Positions 1 to 7,549 of a DNA stretch of 64,000 nucleotides are shown here, piece by piece. Every line of letters begins with the position of its first letter. Position 1 is the stretch's first letter. Below the pieces are notes generated by a model. It did not search any database and was not told the DNA's origin. It worked only from the letters and a program-made list of their open reading frames with translations. Source of the DNA: Amphibacillus sp052055485 (GTDB lineage Bacteria > Bacillota > Bacilli > Bacillales > Amphibacillaceae); contig NZ_CP197171.1 of assembly GCF_052055485.1 (NCBI RefSeq), forward strand, positions 372,001 to 436,000, given 5' to 3'. The translations under genes were made by a program, and so were the position numbers.

Positions 1-950
1 ATGGCATGGTGCATACCAGTCAAAATTAATGGTAAGTAGCAAACAGCGATCAAACCAATTCCTAAAGGTCCGAATACATTGTAAACAAACATAAAGAATG
101 CCATTACATAATCACTTAAAATTGTTCCCAAAGGTCCAAGAATACACAAAGCAATTGGTAAAACAATCAGAATAGTCAAAGCGTCATAAGCTATATTTTT
201 TGCCGCTTTTGCTGATAACTTGTTAAAAGCTTTACGGATTAATGAAGCAACCCAAACAATTAAGATAATTGGCAGAACACTTCCTATATAATCTGCAGGA
301 TATATTGGAATGCCAAATAGGGTCAAGTTCTCCCCATTTTCCAATAGATTCATTAAATCAGGATTTACTAGCAATACCCCTAACAACAACCCAATAAATG
401 GATTAAGTTTGAAGTGTTTAGCAGTAGTATAAGCTAAAAATATAGGGAGATAATGGAAGGCGAGATCTCCTAACAATGTCAAAATTGTTAAAGTACTAGA
501 TTCTTCTTCTAATAAGCCTAATAACATTGGTCCAAAAAGGATAGGTACGATTTTTAAAAATCCTGCACAGATGATTAATGGCACAACTGGTGTAATACAA
601 GCCGTCATATTAGTTAACATCTTTGAAGGTATTGATTTAATATCGAATCCCTTCTTCGTATCATAATTTTGATCCCCATTTTCTTCAACTACAGATTCAC
701 TGCTGATTCTAGGAACAATAGCTTCATAAAGCCCTTCAACCTGTGGTCCGATGATCAACTGAAATTGACCACTTACTAATTGACTTCCCATAACTTCGTC
801 TAATGATTCTAATTTCTCAACGTCTACTAGACTTTGATCTTTTAGATTAAATCTTAATCTTGTTACACAATGGGTTAAATAGCTAATATTGCTCTTTCCA
901 CCAACTAATTCAATGATTTTGTCACTTAACTCTTCAAAATTATTCATCAT
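1..950 (-). CDS. PTS beta-glucoside-type EIIBC permease (partial, 3' end off window)
   Basis: Sugar-transporting membrane subunit of the phosphotransferase system; it would import and phosphorylate a beta-glucoside or related sugar. Reading the minus strand from 950 gives an N-terminal EIIB domain with the motif HCVTRLRF, whose Cys28 is the expected phosphorylation site. A linker and a hydrophobic EIIC domain follow (for example VVPLIICAGFLKIVPILFGP), up to the window edge at LILTGMHHA, so about 316 codons are visible. Two ATGs are adjacent (950 and 947), both behind an AGGGGAAAG ribosome site. It is the last visible gene of a unit with a LicT-type antiterminator and a strong terminator between them. 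No intact EIIA is present; the EIIA-like stretch upstream is broken, so the phosphate must come from an EIIA encoded elsewhere or fused beyond the edge. The family call is firm; the substrate is not known. Confidence 0.9.
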   Translation of the reverse strand, partial: MMNNFEELSDKIIELVGGKSNISYLTHCVTRLRFNLKDQSLVDVEKLESLDEVMGSQLVSGQFQLIIGPQVEGLYEAIVPRISSESVVEENGDQNYDTKKGFDIKSIPSKMLTNMTACITPVVPLIICAGFLKIVPILFGPMLLGLLEEESSTLTILTLLGDLAFHYLPIFLAYTTAKHFKLNPFIGLLLGVLLVNPDLMNLLENGENLTLFGIPIYPADYIGSVLPIILIVWVASLIRKAFNKLSAKAAKNIAYDALTILIVLPIALCILGPLGTILSDYVMAFFMFVYNVFGPLGIGLIAVCYLPLILTGMHHA

Positions 951-1012
951 TCTTTCCCCTTAACAATCATATTTTAAACAACGAAAGCACGCCTTTTCGT
1001 TATTTTTCCAAA

Positions 1013-1064
1013 ATAAAACCCAGAGGCAAAACAAAGAAACCTACTTCTTCGTTTTGTCTCTGGG
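1013..1064 (-). terminator. Terminator between licT-like gene and EIIBC gene
   Basis: A long inverted repeat lies on the minus strand, with arms CCCAGAGACAAAACGAAGAA and TTCTTTGTTTTGCCTCTGGG, followed by TTTTATTTT. It sits right after the antiterminator stop codon. A GGGTTGTTAC sequence overlapping the end of licT resembles the 5' half of a RAT antiterminator, so this terminator may be conditional as in the E. coli bgl operon, but the 3' half of a RAT is not clear. Confidence 0.8.
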
Positions 1065-1072
1065 AAAAGCCC

Positions 1073-1906
1073 TTAACGGTAACAACCCTCACGAGAACAT
1101 AATCTATTTATGTGTAGCATTAAATATAATCGTTCTTCATCATTAAGATGAATGTTTGAGTGATCTTTCAAATAGTTTTCTATCAACTTTAAACATGCAT
1201 AAGTTTCTGGAAAATCATTTTTCAGGTTAACAAATATTTCATTGTTTTTACTTGAGATTGCAATCCCCTCTCGGTATCTCTTAAAAAAGAATTCCATGTG
1301 TGAGATGAACCTAGCGTAATTGAATCCATTTTTATCAATCGTCATAATAAAGTAATCTTCGATAATGTTAACAATTGTTGCTATTTCTTCATCATTGGAG
1401 TTTTGATAATATTCTTTTTTTTCAACTGATTGTACATTTATTAAGTTCAATGCTATTCCGTATTTTTCTTCTTCCGGCAACTCAAATCCAAGTTTGTCTC
1501 TTATAAGATTAAACGAATAACTCGCAATTTTCATCTCATCAGGATTCATATAATTCAAGTCATAGAAATTTGAAAACTTCATAATTTGATTGTCTTGCTG
1601 TCTTTTAATAGCGAACTGAATATGATCAGCTAGTGTAAAGGTAGCATTTGAGCCGAATTCAATGTTAAAATTTAACCCATAATCTATCGTTTGGGCAGCA
1701 ACCTCAAAGACATCATCATCGATCTGATTTAACAATTCAAGATATGTCGGATTCACATCATAAAAAGTTCGATGAACAGTTTCCATATCGGTAATTTCAT
1801 ATGGAGGTGTTTTAAATCCGATCCCTTTCCCAAAAGCGATTAATTCATTACCATTACTATCTATGCAGAGTGAGACATTATTATTAATATTTTTTATTAC
1901 CTTCAT
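1073..1906 (-). CDS. BglG/LicT-family transcriptional antiterminator
   Basis: RNA-binding antiterminator controlling PTS sugar genes. The 277-residue length is usual for the family. The first ~55 residues form the CAT RNA-binding domain (MKVIKNINNNV start, NELIAFGKGIGF). Two PRD domains follow, PRD1 at about 65-170 and PRD2 at about 172-277. Of the four histidines normally phosphorylated by EII and HPr, His95 (ADHIQFAIKR), His203 (ISHMEFF) and His265 (LMLHINRL) are present. The second PRD1 site is Asn154 (IALNLINVQ) where LicT has ALHIVN. The ATG follows an AGGTAGGTG ribosome site that lies inside the end of the decayed EIIA reading frame. It is transcribed from the promoter at 2485-2513 together with the downstream EIIBC gene. 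It is most like LicT, but the sugar is unknown. Confidence 0.93.
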   Translation of the reverse strand: MKVIKNINNNVSLCIDSNGNELIAFGKGIGFKTPPYEITDMETVHRTFYDVNPTYLELLNQIDDDVFEVAAQTIDYGLNFNIEFGSNATFTLADHIQFAIKRQQDNQIMKFSNFYDLNYMNPDEMKIASYSFNLIRDKLGFELPEEEKYGIALNLINVQSVEKKEYYQNSNDEEIATIVNIIEDYFIMTIDKNGFNYARFISHMEFFFKRYREGIAISSKNNEIFVNLKNDFPETYACLKLIENYLKDHSNIHLNDEERLYLMLHINRLCSREGCYR

Positions 1907-1908
1907 AT

Positions 1909-2393
1909 TTATTTGTCACCTACCTTGGCTCTACTGTCCATCAAAACATCATCTACATTAACATCTTTCTCATTACTAAGCGATAATTTATATTGGGTTA
2001 AATGAGTAACAATCAGCTGTGTTATCATGTTTATCCGCTTACTTTTGACAGGCTTTAATTAATTGTCACTAATGGTGTTCCTTTTTTGCTTTATTCATTT
2101 TCCGTTGCTAATATCATAAAACCTTGACCATCTAGCATAAACATGTTTAAACCATTCTGAAATAATATTCCCAGTTCATTTTTTTTAATACTAATTGTAT
2201 ATTTTAATTTATCTATCATTGTAATAATTCCATTATAAGGTGACACAATCTGTGATTCTTCAAATTGTAAGGTTACACCTTCTCCCATCATTCTGTCAGA
2301 AAACACCTTATCATTCACTCTGTCTAATGATATAAGCTATCCTTTGATGGCTGGTACAATTTCATATTTTTTTACTAAATAAACTAAGTTCAC
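1909..2393 (-). pseudogene. Decayed PTS EIIA(Glc-type) domain
   Basis: On the minus strand the frame reads EIVPAIKG, then a TAG (2337-2339), then LISLDRVNDKVFSDRMMGEG and on through IVSPYNGIITMIDK and MLDGQGFMILATENE to a TAA (2091-2093). After this stop comes KKGTPLVTIN in the same frame, and after a frameshift near 2050 MITQLIVTHLTQYKLSLSN to a stop at 1909. This is the normal order of an EIIA of the glucose/beta-glucoside family (about 150 residues), broken by two stops and at least one frameshift. The two active-site histidines are also gone: the position of NHAFSI reads KYTISI (His to Tyr) and HFGID reads QNGLN (His to Gln). A 75-residue piece from 2318 to 2091 is still open. The family assignment rests on my alignment by eye. 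Confidence 0.8.
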
Positions 2394-2442
2394 TGAAACA
2401 CAAAAAAACTCCTCCCCTCTTCACGAAAAAACAAAAGTTTTT

Positions 2443-2471
2443 AGGTAAAGCCTCGAAAGAGTAACAATCCT
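2443..2471 (-). promoter_or_regulatory. RAT-type ribonucleic antiterminator element
   Basis: The minus strand reads AGGATTGTTACTCTTTCGA followed by GGCTTTACCT. The first half matches the BglG/SacY-family RAT consensus (AGGATTGTTACTG), and the second half (GAGGC..ACCT) can close the stem. It lies just downstream of the promoter and upstream of the EIIA remnant and licT, the expected place for autoregulatory antitermination. The terminator it would compete with is not obvious to me. Confidence 0.65.
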
Positions 2472-2484
2472 ATTTATTACTACC

Positions 2485-2513
2485 ATACTAACAAGTAGAG
2501 GCGACTCTGTCAA
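2485..2513 (-). promoter_or_regulatory. Sigma-A promoter of the PTS operon
   Basis: The minus strand has TTGACA (2508-2513), a 17-bp spacer and TAGTAT (2485-2490), a near-consensus vegetative promoter. It points to the RAT element, the EIIA remnant and licT. Confidence 0.8.
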
Positions 2514-2675
2514 TAATGAATTTTTTTATTCCCAAAGGGATCTATTCGCACTGATACAAGGCATCAGCTAAGTAAAAGCGAGACATTAGCAAAGCCATTT
2601 AACCTCTAAAAAAGCTATAATTATAACGCTGGAAAGAGTCAGATAGGATTGAATAATTAAGAGGGGAATAATACC

Positions 2676-2744
2676 ATGAGAAAAAATAAGCCTATTCATA
2701 AAATTCACCATAGCGATAAATTACATAAAATAAACGTTTCTTAG
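2676..2744 (+). CDS. Possible 22-residue peptide, His/Lys-rich
   Basis: ATG behind a good ribosome site (AAGAGGGG, 9-10 bases upstream) opens a short frame ending at TAG. The product starts MRKNKPIHKIHHSDKLHKIN; it is strongly basic with four histidines and no membrane segment. It could be a real small peptide or the first codons of a lost gene. No homologue is known to me. Confidence 0.25.
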   Translation: MRKNKPIHKIHHSDKLHKINVS

Positions 2745-3299
2745 TTAATTATATATACCATTTGCCTCCACTCTACTTTCGCAGTATTAGATTTAGAGTA
2801 ATATCATTATTTAAAAGATGCAATTTAAACGCAAATCGCAGTTTAGAGTTATCACTATAAATATTTGATATCTTCAATGAGAGACGTTTCAATCAAAGCG
2901 CTTTTTTATGTGAAATAATTGGATATAAATATATTAAAATTTTATATAGTAACACTCACTGACCTTCCCCAAAAATAGATATCATGTTATTTAAATAGGA
3001 ACTAGCCGAAAGATGAGGTTTTTCTGTTCAAAATTATTAGTGGAAATATAATTGACGAGAAAAAGTATAGGAAAAATAGATTTTTTGTATTTATCTTAGT
3101 TGTATTACTGTTATTAATCGGGATTCCAACATCTATCTTCCATTCCTCTCTAGTATATTTGTTGTTCCAGCAGAAATATTTATATATATTTATAGTACAA
3201 TAAACATATAAGATCCTTAAGGTAAACGGTAAAAAAATGAGTGGATGTGAGTTATAAGTAATTTCATAAATGAAAAAAGAAAAGAATTGAGGTTATATT

Positions 3300-5660
3300 T
3301 TGGAAATATTCGGTCTAGAATTTACAGGTATCGAGTTGGTAATAGTAACATTTTTAATATCTATGCTGTATCCAACAATTAAACGAATTATCCAATTACT
3401 AATGAATCAAACAAATCCTGGTAGGAAATTGTTAAATTTTATAGATAGCCTTTTATCTGAAAGAAGGTTACCGAGGATTAGTAATATAGTATTTTTAGCT
3501 TTATATTTTTGTTTGTTTCTTGTTCAAAGTAAATATGGAATCAAATTTATGGAATATGAGCAACAAGATTTTGATTTAGTTGGTGTATATAGTTTTGTTA
3601 TTGGACTGCTAAGTATATATGGAATTTATATAGGTTTTTTACAATTTATAGTTGGTGATAGCGACAGGGTTAGGTATTTAGGAAGAAGTAAAATAAAATA
3701 TTTAGCAGATACATCTATTGGGTACCAGATTACACAAACAAAACCATTTTTAGTGATATTATTCTTAACCATTATTTCTCCTATTCTAATTATGAATACT
3801 AATGGAGAATTGCAGGACAGTCTAATCTATGCTTGGCAAACAAGTATTACAATGCTGCTTTGGATTTACACCCTTTTAATTGGGATGAGCCTACAAATTA
3901 TTCGTATATTATTTTTAATAAAAGATAAAACAGACTTAGGATTAGAAAGTATCATAAGAGGTTCAATATCTGGTATGTATTATAGACTATTTAGACAAAT
4001 GTACCGAAGTAAGTTTAACAGTAAAGATATACAACGTTTCTTTAGGGTTCTCGAATTTGATCTTTCAAAAGTTGAGACTCAATCAATCGGTTTCTTCTTA
4101 ATCAAAGTATTTTCAAAGATAGATATGGAAGTAGGCTCAAAATATGGCGAATTTGAAAGTATCCGAATCGAGAACCACAGTTACGGAGAAGATAAAGATT
4201 ATTTATATGATGATTATAAAAGATTTATAAGTAAAAAATGGGAATTATTATCTACCATTCAAAAGAAAATTGATTGGTACTATTTTAAAATACTTATTGA
4301 CCAAGACATGAATACTTTTAATCATTTAGTAGCTGAGACACCAAAGGTATTTGAAGAAAAAAATGATGAATTTGAGTTTAGATATATCTTAAATAATCAA
4401 ATAGGAAACGTTCATCATTATTTATTCGACCAGTTAATAGAAAAAGCAGTTTTTGATTCAAGTAAAATGGAGAGCTTGTATGAAGGTATTAACAATAACA
4501 CTAGAGGAATTAAATCCAAATCAGTAATAAAGAACGAAAAATCTGATCTCTTAAAATATTATGCTGAGGTTGAAAAATACAAATGGAATAAAATATTTAA
4601 AAAATATATATTTTCAGAATCCCAATTTGACCTACCTAACTTTTCAAGACACAACAATGATGAATTGTATTCACAAGCAGTGTTTGATTATTTAATTAGC
4701 AACCATGGTGGTTTAAGAGAGGCAATTTTTGAGAATAAAAAATTAGAAAAGCTAATTTCTTCGATGAATAAGAAATACTTCGTTGCCTATTCTTTATATC
4801 AATTGTTATATCCAGATAATGGAGGGTGGAATGATAATACGGTATATTTCAAAAATAAACTAATAGATGTATTTTATTGGACTGAAGAAGAGAAAAAAGA
4901 GTTATATATTTCATCTGCCAAAATAGTTGCAGAAACTCATATAAATCATAGAGTCACTTTCAAAGTGTTAATGACTATTTATAAAGATAGAGAAAAGCAA
5001 ATTGCTAATATGGACTACTTTAATCAATTTGATTATAGTCGTATATCACCTCTTAAAATATTATTCATTCAAGCAATACTATCATCTAATAACAAATATT
5101 CTCATAGGATTGTCTTAACAAAACAACAATCAGAAAGTGATTTAAGAATGATTGAAAATCTTTGTATAGAATTTTTACGTGTTGTTGATAAGACACCAAA
5201 AATTACCGAGTATGAGGAATTAGCAAATACAATGGAATATTTACTATCAGAAGTGCCTCTGAATATGAAAAGCTTAGTCTATGACTTGAATATAATCAGT
5301 CTGCTGTATTATGAGTTCATTATAACTTATAAAAAAGATGTTTGGGCAGGTAATCTATTTTTGGAATCCGTCACATATGGAGATGAAAGCAAAAAATCTA
5401 TTATTTTCAATGGTCAATCTATATTTACCTTTTTCGCACTAAAAATAATTGACAGTAGCTATGAACAATATTTCAAAGACAAACAGTTTTTAGATGCATT
5501 TAAATCAGAAGGGATTTCTCTACTTGATAGAGTAGATATGACATTGGATGAATATATAGAAACAATTTATGAAGGACTAAAAAATTCAACTTATGGAAAA
5601 ATGGGGAAAGCTAGTTTGAGACGAGTCTCTATTAAATTAGAAAAAATTCTATTTGAATAG
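3300..5660 (+). CDS. Large orphan membrane protein, function unknown
   Basis: I do not recognise this 786-residue protein. It starts with TTG behind GAGG. The first ~215 residues carry about five hydrophobic segments (around 8-30, 60-77, 93-118, 148-168 and 180-205). The remaining ~570 residues look soluble, mostly helical and rich in Lys, Glu, Tyr and Asn, ending in a basic tail (ASLRRVSIKLEKILFE). This suggests a membrane-anchored cytoplasmic protein. There is no nucleotide-binding motif, protease motif or nuclease motif that I can see. It stands alone, preceded by coding debris and followed by a bidirectional terminator, and its base composition is more AT-rich than the neighbouring core genes, which fits recent acquisition. 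A role in defence or stress is conceivable but is only a guess. Confidence 0.75.
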   Translation: MEIFGLEFTGIELVIVTFLISMLYPTIKRIIQLLMNQTNPGRKLLNFIDSLLSERRLPRISNIVFLALYFCLFLVQSKYGIKFMEYEQQDFDLVGVYSFVIGLLSIYGIYIGFLQFIVGDSDRVRYLGRSKIKYLADTSIGYQITQTKPFLVILFLTIISPILIMNTNGELQDSLIYAWQTSITMLLWIYTLLIGMSLQIIRILFLIKDKTDLGLESIIRGSISGMYYRLFRQMYRSKFNSKDIQRFFRVLEFDLSKVETQSIGFFLIKVFSKIDMEVGSKYGEFESIRIENHSYGEDKDYLYDDYKRFISKKWELLSTIQKKIDWYYFKILIDQDMNTFNHLVAETPKVFEEKNDEFEFRYILNNQIGNVHHYLFDQLIEKAVFDSSKMESLYEGINNNTRGIKSKSVIKNEKSDLLKYYAEVEKYKWNKIFKKYIFSESQFDLPNFSRHNNDELYSQAVFDYLISNHGGLREAIFENKKLEKLISSMNKKYFVAYSLYQLLYPDNGGWNDNTVYFKNKLIDVFYWTEEEKKELYISSAKIVAETHINHRVTFKVLMTIYKDREKQIANMDYFNQFDYSRISPLKILFIQAILSSNNKYSHRIVLTKQQSESDLRMIENLCIEFLRVVDKTPKITEYEELANTMEYLLSEVPLNMKSLVYDLNIISLLYYEFIITYKKDVWAGNLFLESVTYGDESKKSIIFNGQSIFTFFALKIIDSSYEQYFKDKQFLDAFKSEGISLLDRVDMTLDEYIETIYEGLKNSTYGKMGKASLRRVSIKLEKILFE

Positions 5661-5712
5661 ACCTTTTTATTAGTGTCTATTTCATAAACTAAAAAAATAA
5701 TGCAATGACTAT

Positions 5713-5759
5713 AAAAAAAGAGACGAAACCTTTGTTATCAAAGGAATTCGCCTCTTTTT
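5713..5759. terminator. Bidirectional terminator between the orphan gene and guaA
   Basis: Hairpin with arms AAAAAGAGACGAAACCTTTG and CAAAGGAATTCGCCTCTTTTT-type sequence, with A/T runs on both sides. It can end transcription from both converging genes. Confidence 0.8.
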
Positions 5760-5763
5760 ACAT

Positions 5764-7056
5764 TTATTCCCACTCTATCGTCGCAACAGGTTTTGGCGAC
5801 AGATCATAGAGCACTCGATTCACACCTTTAACCTCATGTAAAATCCGATCCGTTATCGTTTCAAGAACGCCATAATCAATCCTTTCAATGCTAGCATTCA
5901 TTGCGTCAATAGTATTAACCGCACGAATGATGACAGGATATTCATAACTACGCTCATGGTCTCTAACACCTACAGATTTGAAGTTTGGCACGACCGTGAA
6001 ATATTGCCAGACCTTTTTATCTAAACCAACTCGCTCAAATTCTTCCCTTAAAATAGCATCTGATTCTCGAACTGCTTCTAGACGATCCCGCGTAATTTCA
6101 CCCAATACTCTAACCCCTAATCCAGGTCCTGGGAATGGTTGTCTATAGACCATATTATACGGTAAGCCTAATTCAACGCCACATGCTCGAACCTCATCCT
6201 TGAACAATTGATACAGTGGTTCAATCAGTTTAAACGTCATGTCCTCTGGAAGTCCACCGACATTATGGTGAGACTTAACTGTTTTCATCGTCTTTGTTCC
6301 ACTCTCAACAATATCAGGATAGATGGTTCCCTGAGCTAAGTAGTCAATTCCTTCAAGTTTACTGGCTTCCTCATCAAAGACATAAACAAACTCATTGCCA
6401 ATGATCTTACGCTTTTCTTCAGGGTCAGATACCCCTTCAAGCTTCCCTAAGAAACGCTCTGTTGCATCAATATAGATCAAGTTAGCCCCTAATTTTTCTT
6501 CAAAAACTTTTACAACATCTTCTGATTCATTTTTACGCATTAAACCGTGATTCACATGAACACAAACGAGTTGTTGACCAATCGCCTTGATTAGTAATGC
6601 CGCAACGACAGAGGAGTCTACACCGCCAGACAATGCCAGTAAGACTTTTTTATCTCCTACTTCTTGTTGAATATGAGCGACTTGATCACTGATAAAGTTC
6701 TGCATATTCCAATTGGCTTGTGCTTGACAAGTGTCAAAAACAAATGCCTTAAGGATTTGATCACTTGGCAGTTCATCATATTGAATATCTGTTTTAGATG
6801 TAGGATAATCAATGGAAATAATCGGACACTCGACATGGTAAAGTTCATCGAGTACGTCAACATCTTGGTCATCAACATGGCGATATTCTCCACCATTGAG
6901 AATAATGCCTTTAACATTCGGAAGCTTGTTCAATTCTTCAATCGTTATATCATGCGGATAAATCTCACTATATACGCCAAACTCTCTAATCTTTCTAGCC
7001 AAAGTCGTATTTTCAGTACTCCCTAGATCTAGTACAACAATCATATCTTGTTTCAT
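5764..7056 (-). CDS. guaA: GMP synthase with degenerate glutaminase domain
   Basis: Converts XMP to GMP in purine synthesis. The synthetase half is complete: PP-loop SGGVDSS at 143-149, the substrate-contact segment HHNVGGLP, RQPFPGPGLGVRVLGE, and a C-terminal dimerisation domain ending LSPKPVATIEWE. The length is 430 rather than about 513 because the N-terminal glutamine amidotransferase domain is eroded. Residues 1-80 still align (IVVLDLGS, REFGVYSEIYPH, KGIILNGG), but where GICYGMQ with the catalytic Cys should be it reads SIDYPTSK. About 90 residues, including the segment with the His and Glu of the triad (FHPE), are missing before KAFVFDTC. It is expected to need free ammonia or a separate amidotransferase. 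It has a GGGAGG ribosome site and an upstream guanine riboswitch. Confidence 0.93.
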   Translation of the reverse strand: MKQDMIVVLDLGSTENTTLARKIREFGVYSEIYPHDITIEELNKLPNVKGIILNGGEYRHVDDQDVDVLDELYHVECPIISIDYPTSKTDIQYDELPSDQILKAFVFDTCQAQANWNMQNFISDQVAHIQQEVGDKKVLLALSGGVDSSVVAALLIKAIGQQLVCVHVNHGLMRKNESEDVVKVFEEKLGANLIYIDATERFLGKLEGVSDPEEKRKIIGNEFVYVFDEEASKLEGIDYLAQGTIYPDIVESGTKTMKTVKSHHNVGGLPEDMTFKLIEPLYQLFKDEVRACGVELGLPYNMVYRQPFPGPGLGVRVLGEITRDRLEAVRESDAILREEFERVGLDKKVWQYFTVVPNFKSVGVRDHERSYEYPVIIRAVNTIDAMNASIERIDYGVLETITDRILHEVKGVNRVLYDLSPKPVATIEWE

Positions 7057-7075
7057 TTATGTGTCCTCCCTTTTA

Positions 7076-7294
7076 CTACCTCTGAATGGTTTTGGTAAGT
7101 CTACGGGTCACTAATTTTTCTAGTTCAATTACATCGTACCACTTGCCAAATCTATAACCACTTTTAAAAAATAACCCGCCTGTCACTAGCATTGCATAAA
7201 AAAGTAAAGACAATGCAGAAATTTCATTTGTTTTATATGGAACTTTAAACAAATCATATTTATTTAAATCTAATTCATGGTTTGTTCGAGTCAA
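7076..7294 (-). CDS. Small hypothetical protein with one membrane segment
   Basis: 72 codons from a TTG start, between the guanine riboswitch and guaA, ending 19 bases before guaA. The middle has one hydrophobic stretch (ALSLLFYAMLVTGGLFF); both ends are charged. The same frame stays open upstream (GSCLWLSHNQV), so this may be the C-terminal piece of a longer decayed gene. I do not recognise the family. It would be cotranscribed with guaA from the promoter at 7521-7549. Confidence 0.4.
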   Translation of the reverse strand: MTRTNHELDLNKYDLFKVPYKTNEISALSLLFYAMLVTGGLFFKSGYRFGKWYDVIELEKLVTRRLTKTIQR

Positions 7295-7383
7295 TACTTG
7301 ATTATGGGATAACCATAAGCAGGACCCACAATTATTTCAGCTTCATTTGATATACTTGTATTCTTTTTTAGCTATAAAAGCCC

Positions 7384-7431
7384 CTGTCAAAAAAAGACAG
7401 AGGCAGAATCATAAAGATTTGTTCTGCCTCT
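7384..7431 (-). terminator. Riboswitch expression platform terminator
   Basis: The minus strand reads AGAGGCAGAA, a 13-base loop, TTCTGCCTCT, then GTCTTTTTTT: a strong intrinsic terminator. Its 5' arm overlaps the closing P1 strand of the guanine aptamer (CTATAGAG), so ligand binding and termination can be coupled. A second small stem (CTGTC/GACAG) follows. Confidence 0.8.
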
Positions 7432-7496
7432 ATAGTTAGGAATTTAACGGACTCCCGGTAGAAACTCTCGAACCTTATTTTCGAGGATATACAGAG
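7428..7496 (-). promoter_or_regulatory. Guanine riboswitch aptamer upstream of guaA
   Basis: Read on the minus strand the element has P1 arms CTCT and AGAG, a P2 stem CCTCGAA/TTCGAG with loop AATAAGG, the invariant core GTTTCTACC, and a P3 stem with loop CCGTTAAA. It closes with AACTATAGAG. This matches the purine riboswitch of B. subtilis xpt nearly block by block. The base that selects the ligand is C (ACTATAG), as in guanine rather than adenine riboswitches. The loop-loop contact GG/CC is present, but the P3 loop carries one extra T compared with the usual CCGTAAA. Confidence 0.88.
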
Positions 7497-7520
7497 GTGG
7501 CTTGGATTGATAATGTTATT

Positions 7521-7549
7521 ATTTTATCAATGTCGCCTTTATCGGTCAA
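7521..7549 (-). promoter_or_regulatory. Sigma-A promoter of the riboswitch-guaA unit
   Basis: The minus strand has TTGACC (7544-7549), a 17-bp spacer and TAAAAT (7521-7526). The -35 overlaps the last codons of the transglutaminase gene, so guaA has its own promoter besides possible read-through. Confidence 0.8.

Larger units (their letters stand above)
2394..3299. other. Intergenic AT-rich DNA with coding debris
   Basis: About 900 bases between the PTS operon and the large membrane protein. Apart from the promoter and RAT there is one 22-codon ORF (2676-2744) and an open plus-strand stretch at about 3020-3202. The latter has no good start and reads like one membrane-spanning segment (RFFVFILVVLLLLIGIPTS). 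It may be the debris of a membrane protein gene. I see nothing else. Confidence 0.5.

Noticed and set aside
1019..1090. Complete second RAT element at the end of licT
   Set aside because: Only the first half (GGGTTGTTAC) fits and it is also coding sequence; the second half and pairing are not convincing, so I list only the terminator.
6664..7026. 120-codon frame antisense to guaA
   Set aside because: Shadow of the real gene; no ribosome site.
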